From: Dickeya dianthicola NCPPB 453
GTDB lineage: Bacteria; Pseudomonadota; Gammaproteobacteria; Enterobacterales; Enterobacteriaceae
Assembly: GCF_000365305.1 (NCBI RefSeq)
Contig: NZ_CM001841.1
Location: forward strand, 1,972,922 to 2,036,921
DNA: 64,000 nt
Reading direction: 5' to 3'
Positions 56,780 through 64,000 of this stretch are shown in pieces (position 1 is the stretch's first letter; every line of letters begins with the position of its first letter). Below the pieces are notes generated by a model that was given only the letters and a program-made list of their open reading frames with translations, was not told where the DNA came from and did no database searches. A program made the position numbers and the translations under genes.

Positions 56780-59700
56780 CAGCGACTCGTTGGCTGGCGA
56801 GATCAATCGCCGGCTGGATCCGGACAGCATCGCGATAGACGATCGTGACATGCGTGATCGCCTGGCGTTTGCCGCGGCTATCGCCGATCTGGTGGTGTTC
56901 TATGATGCCCGGAATCAGGCGGCGGGAAACTGGCGCGCGCTGATGCTGAAAGACCCGGCGATCCTGCTGGCGGTGATCAGCAAAACGCCGTATCAGCCGC
57001 TGCATTTTCGCTTCAGCCAGTTACAGCGCCCCTTGTCGCAGTACCCGCTCAGCCCGCTAAACCGTCAGGCCGGGGCGGGAGAGGCGCCCGATAACCGCGC
57101 CGAGGCGGTGCAGCAGCTGTTGCTGCTGCTGGATACGATGTTCGAACACATCAACACCTGGGGCGTGTATTTATCGCAGAGCACGGTAGCCTATCCGCTG
57201 CGTCAGTTTGTGCTGGAGGCTATCCCGCAATCGCTGTCCGACTGCCTGTGGCAGCGTATCGGCGCGCAGCGTTATCTGGCGGAGGCAATACCGGGCTGGG
57301 CGCTGCCGATGCCGGATATCAGTCAATTCGGCGAATTATGGCGCAACCGCGGCCCGCACGTTGCGCGCCCGGCGTCACTGCCGGCGGCGTTGTCGCTGCT
57401 CGAAACGCTCTACCATCAGCTGTTTTCGTTCTTTATGCAGGTGATCACCAGCGCCAAAGACGCATTTTATGCCCTGTGCGACCAGCAGAACGATTTCCCC
57501 GATACGGCGTTGGTCATCGCCTTCAACCGGCTCCTGCAGTTCTCGCAGGCTGGGTTGAACAGTTTCAGTCGCCGCCATCTCGATTTTTATTACCGGACGC
57601 TGTTGCAGCAGCAACCACGCCCGGCACAGCCGGATCAGACCTTCCTCTGTTTGACGCTTGTCGCCGGGCAGGCGCCGGTGACGATCGCGGCCGGAACGGC
57701 GTTTCTCGCCGGGAGCGACGCCGAACAACGCCCGATAACCGTGGTCAGTACGCAAGACAGCGAGATTAACGGCATACGCCTGGGCGCGGTGATCACCAGC
57801 AATTACGCGCAGGACGAGAACGGCGGCAAACAACTGTATGTCGATACGCTCCCCGACAGCACGCAGGTCCGGCGTGATGCGCAGCACCACATCCTGACCA
57901 GCGACTGGTTCGGGGAAAACGGCGTGCAGACGCGGACGCAAGGGCTGGCGTTCGCCAGCCCGATGTTTTGCCTCAGCGCCGGCGAGCGCGTGCTGACCCT
58001 TACCCTCACGCTGGACCAGCCCGTCGACGTGGCCGCGTACCAACAGACGGCGGTTGCGCTCAGCAGCGCGAAGCAATGGCTGGAGGTCACCGGGCGTTGC
58101 CGCTGGCAGCCGGGGGACACGCCCGCGCAGATAAGCGTGGTCGTGACGCTGGAGGCGGCATTCCCGGCGGTGGCGGCGTTTGCCGCGGCGCCCTCCTCAG
58201 CCTTTGATGCCGCGTTGCCGTATTGCCGGTTATGGCTGCCGCCGACGGTCGATTTGCAACACCCGCCGCGGTTGCTGGCCTTGCAGATTGCGGTAGACGT
58301 CAGTCAAAGCCCGGCGGTGACCGTGATCTCTGGCGGCGCGCCGCTGCCGGCCGGCAAACCGATGGCCGCGTTCGGGCCGACGCCCATGCTTGGCGACCGT
58401 TGCTGCCTGAGCGCGCCCGAGGTGTTCAGCCAACCGCTGACGCAACTGAGCCTGCAATTTTTCTGGGACCACCCGCCGGCTGATTTAAGCCAGTACTACG
58501 CCGCGTATAACCAGTGGCTCGCTAAACACGGCGGCAGCGACGCGACATTCAGCAATACCGCGTGTCAGGTCGACTGGCAGGCCGACACGCCGACGGGCTG
58601 GCAAACGCAGCCGGCGATCCTGACGATTGCGCCGCCCGCCGGTGACGTTCCGCCGCTGCCGGCGCCCCAACGCCGTTCGTGGTTCCAGCGGATGTGGCAG
58701 CGATTGTGGCAGCGATTGTGGCACCCGACCCGGCATGTTGCGGACGAAGAGGTTCAGGCGGCCGGCGGCCTGTTTGCCCAGACGCAGTCCGGCAAGCTAA
58801 ACGCCAACGCGCCCACCAGCACCTTCAGCTTCCGTTTCCCGCCGGAGATGACGTGGCGCACGCCGGCCGGCGACCCAACGGCGGCGATGCCGCCGCCCCA
58901 CCTGCGCATGACGCTCAGCGCGCCGTCGCCCGCGTTTGGGTTTGGCATGTACCCGCAACTGGTGGCCGGCATCAGCCTGGAGAACGCCAAAGCGCTGATG
59001 TCGTTTTGGGGAAAAGGCGACACCACGGCGATGCCGAATCCGCCGTGGGTGCCGAAGGTCACCCAGGTGCTGGTCAGCTATCGGGCCCGGCAGACGCTGG
59101 ACTTCACCCAGCCGCAGGCGCTGACGCAGGCATTTACGCTGGTGCATCTCGGCACGCTGGCGAACTACTGCTATTTCAGCCAGTCGGCGGGCACAACCGC
59201 GTCGCAGCTCAGCCTCGCCGGCGTCGCCCTGCAGCCGGACGCGGCGACATCGACGCCGGGGCTGGCGCTGTATCAGGGGGTGTGTCAGGCGGCGAGCGCG
59301 GTATTTATGCCGTTGACGGCGCTAGCGCCGCCGTGCCGGCTCAGCCTGTTTATCGAACTGGCGCAAGACGTCGAAACGGCATCGTCGCCGGCGGCGATAC
59401 CGATGTACTACTGGAGCCTCACGGGCTGGAAGCCGCTCGGCGTACTGAGCGATCAGACCGACGGCTTGAGCGCGTCGGGGGTGATCGTGCTGGATCTGCC
59501 GTCGGATATGGCGCTGGATACGCCGGTGCTGGCTACCGACGCCGACGCTCCCGGCGCGATGCAACCGCGCGGTTGGCTGCTGATGACCCAGGCTACGCCG
59601 CGACGGGTGCGGGTGGCGTATTGCAACACGCAGGGAATGCGGGTTCAGCGGCAAACGCCGATGACGCTGCCCGCCGGCGTGACGCCGCGGCTGGCGGCAG

Positions 59701-60548
59701 GCAGCATCACCGCGCTGGCGACGGCAAACCCGGCGATTGCCGCTATCGTGCAGCCGTTCGACTCGACGGGGGGACGCCCGGCGGAAGATGACACCTTGTT
59801 TCGCCAGCGCGTCAGCCAGCGTCTGAAAACCAAAGATCGGCTGCATAGCCAGTGGGACGGCGCGCTGCTGGCCCGGCAGGTTTATCCCGGCCTGTTTTTC
59901 GTGAAAAACCTGAGTGCGACGCGGCCGGGCGAGGTCCGTTTCGGGGTGGTGCAGGCGTATGACAATGCCGGCGCGGCGAGCGCTTTCCGTCCGGCGGTGC
60001 CGCGTGACGGGCTGAACCAGATACTGGCGTATCTGTCGGCCCGGCAGTCGGCGATGGCGCAGGCGTCCGTGTGTAATTTACGCCCGGAGCCGGTGCAGGT
60101 GGTCGCCACGCTGGTGATCGGCGCGGCGACTAACGCCAACGATCTGGCGCAGGCGCTGACGCAGAGCATCAACCTGTTCCTGTCGCCCTGGATTCGGGCC
60201 GACCAGCCGCAATATCCGATCGCCGCCGGCGTCAGCAGCGCCGCGGTGGCGAGTGTGCTGACCCGCTTTGACGAGGTGGCGGCGATACAGCAACTGCAAT
60301 TGCGCAAACTGAGGTCCGACTCTCCTGACGCCACGGTTCCGGTAGACGCCACCGTTCCGGCAGCGCCGTCTGCCGGGATAACGGCGCAGGACGCGCTGTT
60401 GCAGCCAACCGACGAGGATCAGCTACTGGTGTCCGCGCTGAACCACCAACTGACCTTTATCCGCGCCGGCAGCACCGGGACGTCGGCAATGATCCAGAGC
60501 GCCGCGGTGCCGATGCCGCAAAACACGTTGAGGGAGGTGTCTGCATGA
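56763..60548 (+). CDS. Large baseplate J-like protein (Afp11/Pvc11-like)
   Basis: A 1261-residue baseplate component starting at GTG 56763, inside the gp25 gene. The first 330 residues are helical; the middle is beta-rich with proline-rich linkers, including a tryptophan-rich WQRLWQRLW duplication near residue 645. The C-terminal 280 residues carry the baseplate J-like region (PAEDDTLFRQRVSQRLKTKD, PGLFFVKNLSATRPGEVRFG). It should form the wedge around the hub. ATGs are absent near the start, so GTG is the best choice. The next gene begins in its stop. Confidence 0.85.
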   Translation: MRTNVDSDSLAGEINRRLDPDSIAIDDRDMRDRLAFAAAIADLVVFYDARNQAAGNWRALMLKDPAILLAVISKTPYQPLHFRFSQLQRPLSQYPLSPLNRQAGAGEAPDNRAEAVQQLLLLLDTMFEHINTWGVYLSQSTVAYPLRQFVLEAIPQSLSDCLWQRIGAQRYLAEAIPGWALPMPDISQFGELWRNRGPHVARPASLPAALSLLETLYHQLFSFFMQVITSAKDAFYALCDQQNDFPDTALVIAFNRLLQFSQAGLNSFSRRHLDFYYRTLLQQQPRPAQPDQTFLCLTLVAGQAPVTIAAGTAFLAGSDAEQRPITVVSTQDSEINGIRLGAVITSNYAQDENGGKQLYVDTLPDSTQVRRDAQHHILTSDWFGENGVQTRTQGLAFASPMFCLSAGERVLTLTLTLDQPVDVAAYQQTAVALSSAKQWLEVTGRCRWQPGDTPAQISVVVTLEAAFPAVAAFAAAPSSAFDAALPYCRLWLPPTVDLQHPPRLLALQIAVDVSQSPAVTVISGGAPLPAGKPMAAFGPTPMLGDRCCLSAPEVFSQPLTQLSLQFFWDHPPADLSQYYAAYNQWLAKHGGSDATFSNTACQVDWQADTPTGWQTQPAILTIAPPAGDVPPLPAPQRRSWFQRMWQRLWQRLWHPTRHVADEEVQAAGGLFAQTQSGKLNANAPTSTFSFRFPPEMTWRTPAGDPTAAMPPPHLRMTLSAPSPAFGFGMYPQLVAGISLENAKALMSFWGKGDTTAMPNPPWVPKVTQVLVSYRARQTLDFTQPQALTQAFTLVHLGTLANYCYFSQSAGTTASQLSLAGVALQPDAATSTPGLALYQGVCQAASAVFMPLTALAPPCRLSLFIELAQDVETASSPAAIPMYYWSLTGWKPLGVLSDQTDGLSASGVIVLDLPSDMALDTPVLATDADAPGAMQPRGWLLMTQATPRRVRVAYCNTQGMRVQRQTPMTLPAGVTPRLAAGSITALATANPAIAAIVQPFDSTGGRPAEDDTLFRQRVSQRLKTKDRLHSQWDGALLARQVYPGLFFVKNLSATRPGEVRFGVVQAYDNAGAASAFRPAVPRDGLNQILAYLSARQSAMAQASVCNLRPEPVQVVATLVIGAATNANDLAQALTQSINLFLSPWIRADQPQYPIAAGVSSAAVASVLTRFDEVAAIQQLQLRKLRSDSPDATVPVDATVPAAPSAGITAQDALLQPTDEDQLLVSALNHQLTFIRAGSTGTSAMIQSAAVPMPQNTLREVSA

Positions 60549-63481
60549 GCGATATGGCCGCGCCGCTGCCGCTTGATCAACTGTTACTGGATCAACTGTC
60601 ACTGGATCAACAGATAGGGGAAAACAGCATCCATGCCGGGCCGCTGCCGGCGCAGCAGAATTTCACCTTCCTCAAACAGGAGGGGATTAAACATATCAAG
60701 GCCATCGCCGGGCATGGCTGGAGCAACTATAACGACAGCGATCCGGGCGTCACGATTCTGGAACAGCTTTGTTATGCTCTGACGGAGCTGGGCTACGTCA
60801 ACAGTTTCCCGATTGAAGACGTCCTGACGCAGGCCAACCGGCAGATTGATTACCAACGGCAGTTTTTCCCGGCGGAACAGATTTTGACCACTGGGCCGAT
60901 CACCGAAGAGGACTACCGGCGACGGGTGATTGATTGCCTCCCCGAGGTCGATAACCTCTATCTCAGCGCCGTGATGCAACAGCAGCAGCCTACCGGGCTG
61001 TATCAGGTGGCGATTATCGCCGATAGCGATCCGGGCGACGACGACCCGGCGGCCCGGCAACTGGCGACGCGGGTACACGACCTGCTGAACAGCCAGCGCA
61101 ATATCGGGGAATACTTTTTACCGCCGACGCTGCTGAAGGCGCAGCCGGTGGTGATTAGCGGGCGGTTATTGCTGTCCCCGGAGGCGGACGCGCAGCAGAT
61201 TTATGCCGGTATCGACCGGGCGCTGGCCGATTACGTCAGCCCGCCGGCGCGGCAGTCGGGTTATGACCAGTTGCGGGCGCAGGGCGTCGAACCCGATGCA
61301 GTCTTCAACGGCCCGACGATGGCAAACGGCTGGATTACCGCCGACGGCGTGCCGGCGGGTAAACGGAATATCATCCCGTTGATCGACGTTGTGGTGCTGA
61401 TCGGCCGCATTCCGGGGGTATTGGCGGTCGAGCAGGGGCAATTCAGCCATCAACCGGGGGTGACCAGCCTGACGATTGCCGATGATTGCGTCGCCCGTCT
61501 GCGTTTCGCCCCGCAACTATCGGACCTACAACTATCGGACCTGCAACTATCGGACCCGCAACTATCGGACCCGCAACTATCGGACCCGCAGGGGAACGCC
61601 GCCGCGCCGAACAACGTCACGGCGCTTAATACGCTGACGCAACTTCAGGCGCGGCATCAGGCCAGCAGTGTGGAGGCGAGCGTTGATCTGGCGCCGCCGC
61701 TGCCGTCCGGGCGCTATCGCGATATCGAGCGCTACTATTCTATCCAGAACACCTTTCCAGATATTTATGCCGTCGGGCCGAATTCGTTGCAGGCGGATAC
61801 GCCGGACTATCGGGTGGCGCAGGCGCGACAGTTGAAGGGCTACCTGCTGATGTTCGATCAGGTGATTGCCAACCAGTTCTCGCAGCTGGCAAACCTCGGC
61901 AATCTGTTTTCGTTCAGCTTTACCCGCACCCCGACGCTGCGGCCGGATAACCCCTTGCCGCCATCGGCCAAACCGGACCCGCTGGCGGGGCTGCCCGCCG
62001 AACCGGCCGTCCGCACTTTTTTCTGCCAGCCGCTGTATGACGCGCCGGATATACGGGCGCTGTTGCAGGGCGAAGCGCGCTATCGGTATTTCTATCCGGG
62101 GGACCCCGACGACCCGCGCCTGCGGGCGGAGTTGGTCTGGCAGCGTTTTCAGCGCGACCCGTTCAATGCTTACCACTACGGGTTGGTGCAGGCGATGGAA
62201 AACACACAGGACGCGGAACAGCGACGGGATGAGATGCTCAGCCACCTGCTGGCCCGGCACGGCGAGCCCGCCGACGTCTACAACGACATCATCGATGCGT
62301 TGCAGTGGTTCGGCGGCAGGCTGAAAAGCCGTATCTTCGTCAAAAGCGTCTGGCTGCAAAATCTACAGGCGTTCTCCTACCGCCGGGCGCAGGCGTGCGA
62401 CTTCACCCGTGCCCAACCGCTGCCGTCGCCGGGGCGTTATCGGCTGGGCGACGAAGACTATCGTCAATGGCTGAATCAGTGCCCGGCCGCGCTGGGCGCA
62501 TGGGTGACGGCGGTATACCAGAGAAGTTTCGACCACCGCGACGCGCTGCTCCGCTATCTGGATGCGATGCCTGCGCCGCCGGAGGACGCCGACCCGGCGT
62601 CAAGTGCAAGCTGGCGTCAACGCCTCCTTGACGGGGTGCTGCGGCAGGACGGCAATCAGCGTGTTATTGCCGCCTCACGGGATGACGAACGGTTATTGCG
62701 CCATGACGGGCAGTGGGATTTGCCGGCGCTGGATAGTCAGGCCAGGTTGCCGCCGCAGGCGTACGCCGACGCCAGCGTATTCGAGCTGAAGTGTACGCTG
62801 TTGCTGGGGCTGCCCCGTCATATGCGGCTGCTGGCGGCCACGCTGGCGCAACTGTTGCAGGACCGGCTGTTTCTTGCCTGGCTGCCGTCGCCGGCGCCGG
62901 GAACCTATGTACCGTCGGTTGACGACGATCACGTCACCGGCGATATAGCGGTGCGCAAAAGCTCATCGAGTCTGGATATCCTGATTGGCGCGCAGCCTGT
63001 GCTGCACTTACCGTATCAGGCGCAGGGGATGAACGCCGAATGGGTGCAACAGTATGTGGATCAGTTGGTCTGGCTGAGCCAGTCGCGGCAGGGCGCGCTG
63101 TTGGTGGAACATACCCTGTTACGGCCGGAAGCGAGCGCGCCGGAAGAAACCGGCGATGCGGCGCTGACGCCGCCGGACGGCTGGCTCGTCGCGACGCTGG
63201 CGCTGCCGGATTACGTGGTGCGGACCGGCCAGCCGGCGTTCCTGAACGGGTTGGCGCTGATGCAGCAGTTGCACTGGCCGGCGCATATCGGCCTGCGCGT
63301 CGCGCGCGGAAACCACACGCAAATGGCGGCGCTGATCGACGCTTACCGCGTTTGGTTCAATCAACGGCTTCAGCGTAGTCAGGTTCAGGCTCAGGCGCAT
63401 AACGCCGAGCCGGCGACGGCGTCATCGGCGCGATCGGCATTGATTAGCGCGTTGCAAACATTGTGCCGGGAGGACGTATGA
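60545..63481 (+). CDS. Second large baseplate protein (Afp12/Pvc12 position)
   Basis: A 978-residue protein starting at ATG 60545 within the previous stop. The segment WSNYNDSDPGVTILEQLCYA, LTELGYV near residues 60-85 resembles the N-terminus of large baseplate J-like proteins in contractile injection loci. Two sets of 15-bp tandem repeats alter it: DQLLLDQLSLDQQ at the N-terminus and five QLSD(L/P) units at 324-348. The central and C-terminal thirds are not recognisable. By order it corresponds to the Afp12 wedge subunit. It overlaps the next gene by four bases. Confidence 0.78.
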   Translation: MSDMAAPLPLDQLLLDQLSLDQQIGENSIHAGPLPAQQNFTFLKQEGIKHIKAIAGHGWSNYNDSDPGVTILEQLCYALTELGYVNSFPIEDVLTQANRQIDYQRQFFPAEQILTTGPITEEDYRRRVIDCLPEVDNLYLSAVMQQQQPTGLYQVAIIADSDPGDDDPAARQLATRVHDLLNSQRNIGEYFLPPTLLKAQPVVISGRLLLSPEADAQQIYAGIDRALADYVSPPARQSGYDQLRAQGVEPDAVFNGPTMANGWITADGVPAGKRNIIPLIDVVVLIGRIPGVLAVEQGQFSHQPGVTSLTIADDCVARLRFAPQLSDLQLSDLQLSDPQLSDPQLSDPQGNAAAPNNVTALNTLTQLQARHQASSVEASVDLAPPLPSGRYRDIERYYSIQNTFPDIYAVGPNSLQADTPDYRVAQARQLKGYLLMFDQVIANQFSQLANLGNLFSFSFTRTPTLRPDNPLPPSAKPDPLAGLPAEPAVRTFFCQPLYDAPDIRALLQGEARYRYFYPGDPDDPRLRAELVWQRFQRDPFNAYHYGLVQAMENTQDAEQRRDEMLSHLLARHGEPADVYNDIIDALQWFGGRLKSRIFVKSVWLQNLQAFSYRRAQACDFTRAQPLPSPGRYRLGDEDYRQWLNQCPAALGAWVTAVYQRSFDHRDALLRYLDAMPAPPEDADPASSASWRQRLLDGVLRQDGNQRVIAASRDDERLLRHDGQWDLPALDSQARLPPQAYADASVFELKCTLLLGLPRHMRLLAATLAQLLQDRLFLAWLPSPAPGTYVPSVDDDHVTGDIAVRKSSSSLDILIGAQPVLHLPYQAQGMNAEWVQQYVDQLVWLSQSRQGALLVEHTLLRPEASAPEETGDAALTPPDGWLVATLALPDYVVRTGQPAFLNGLALMQQLHWPAHIGLRVARGNHTQMAALIDAYRVWFNQRLQRSQVQAQAHNAEPATASSARSALISALQTLCREDV
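60574..60612 (+). repeat. 15-bp tandem repeat in the 5' end of the 978-residue baseplate gene
   Basis: GATCAACTGTTACTG, GATCAACTGTCACTG and a partial GATCAACAG run in frame and encode DQLLL-DQLSL-DQQ. Confidence 0.88.
61514..61588 (+). repeat. Five in-frame 15-bp repeats in the 978-residue baseplate gene
   Basis: Five units of CAACTATCGGACCYR encode QLSDL, QLSDL, QLSDP, QLSDP, QLSDP. The unit length keeps the frame, and the two- and three-copy subtypes suggest recent stepwise duplication. Confidence 0.93.
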
Positions 63482-64000
63482 CGGCTGGCGACCATGTGAT
63501 TGCGCGTTGCGAATGGCAAACCCGCTTTGATCAGGGCGCGCACGCGGTGGCGCTGCAAAATGCGTTGAGTCAGTGGAGCCGGCAGGTGATGCCGGACATT
63601 CTGAGCCGGTTTTTCGATGCGCATTGCCCGACGACAGATTGCTGGCGTATCGAGCGTCTGGAGGTTGATTTGGGCCGCGTGCCGCTGCTTTCGCTGGACG
63701 ACACCCTGACGCAGCGGTTGGCGGCCGCGCTGGAAGACGCGCTGGGCAGGGCGTTTTTGCAACGGCAGGTGCGCTGCCTGCCGGCACCCGTCCCCGCCGG
63801 TCCGGCAAACGACGCCGATACGACGGCGCGGGAAACGCTGCGCTGGTTCCTGCGGCACGGGACATCGCCCTGGTGGCACCGCGAACGCACATCGCTCTTA
63901 TCGCTGGTGGACCGCTTGCTGGACCAGCAGCCGCAGCATCTGGCGGAGCTGGTCCGGCACGCCGGTCAGGAAGCGGCGGCGCGGCGGCGTATCGCGTGGC
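63478..64000 (+). CDS. Contractile injection system tape-measure-type protein (CIS_TMP), 3' end cut off
   Basis: The frame starts at ATG 63478, inside the stop of the previous gene, and is open to the window end (174 codons visible). The opening HVIARCEWQTRFDQGAHAVA and WRIERLEVDLGRVPL are typical of the CIS tape measure family, in which an IE.LEIDLG-like motif near residue 60 is conserved. A second helical segment follows (LRWFLRHGTSPWW). In Afp the corresponding protein (Afp14) sets particle length. The usual next gene, an AAA+ ATPase, would lie beyond the window. Confidence 0.8.
   Translation, partial: MTAGDHVIARCEWQTRFDQGAHAVALQNALSQWSRQVMPDILSRFFDAHCPTTDCWRIERLEVDLGRVPLLSLDDTLTQRLAAALEDALGRAFLQRQVRCLPAPVPAGPANDADTTARETLRWFLRHGTSPWWHRERTSLLSLVDRLLDQQPQHLAELVRHAGQEAAARRRIAW

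Noticed and set aside
49167-64000. Type VI secretion system or ordinary prophage
   Set aside because: A single long sheath, no TssB/TssC pair, no TssJLM or ClpV; no capsid, portal, terminase, lysis or integrase genes in the window. DUF4255, DUF5908 and CIS_TMP proteins point to eCIS.

Overview
The window looks like chromosomal DNA of a soft-rot plant pathogen, most probably a Dickeya (Pectobacteriaceae). Housekeeping genes follow enterobacterial gene order, coding GC is high, a secreted family-9 pectate lyase resembling PelN is present, and intergenic regions carry ERIC (IRU) elements. This assignment rests on protein recognition and synteny only; no database search was run.

Layout: 1-2080 is the end of a citrate lyase operon (citF partial, citX, citG). 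2209-3058 is the flagellar brake ycgR with a class-3 flagellar promoter. 3562-4929 is a PuuP-type putrescine importer. 5017-7190 holds sbcB and tmaR on opposite strands. 7553-13620 is the envelope block comEC-msbA-lpxK-ycaR-kdsB. 13923-15242 is the pectate lyase, placed between kdsB and ycbJ, which are close neighbours in E. coli. 15503-24649 is ycbJ, elyC and the cmoM-mukF-mukE-mukB chain joined by short overlaps. 24836-36087 is accessory metabolism and stress: an FAD oxidoreductase, a decayed ATP-grasp gene, cueO behind a CueR-type promoter, an HxlR regulator divergent from an old-yellow-enzyme reductase, two Nudix enzymes, periplasmic RNase I, a DeoR regulator, and a LysR regulator divergent from a nitrilase.

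36106-39022 is an AT-rich foreign segment next to tRNA-Ser(GGA). It carries a GIY-YIG protein and a two-gene unit (AAA15/OLD-like ATPase plus a 147-residue partner), a candidate anti-phage system. 39385-47826 returns to conserved order: ycdX, ycdY, yceB, grxB, mdtH, rimJ, yceH, yceM, murJ.

Downstream of murJ, past a LysR remnant, two ERIC-type elements and an AT-rich leader, 49167-64000 is one uninterrupted plus-strand contractile injection system. Its order is DUF4255 protein, unknown 270-residue protein, single sheath, two tube proteins, DUF5908 peptide, LysM protein, VgrG-like spike, PAAR tip, gp25, two large baseplate proteins, and a CIS tape-measure-type protein cut by the window end. 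No T6SS membrane genes or phage head genes are seen, so it is best read as an extracellular contractile injection system (eCIS) of the Afp/PVC superfamily with a compact one-sheath architecture. Its ATPase and any cargo should lie beyond base 64000.

A recurring small-scale feature is perfect or near-perfect tandem duplication with 15-25 bp units, inside genes (cmoM, the 978-residue baseplate protein) and between them (before ycdY, after the OYE gene, inside the eCIS operon).
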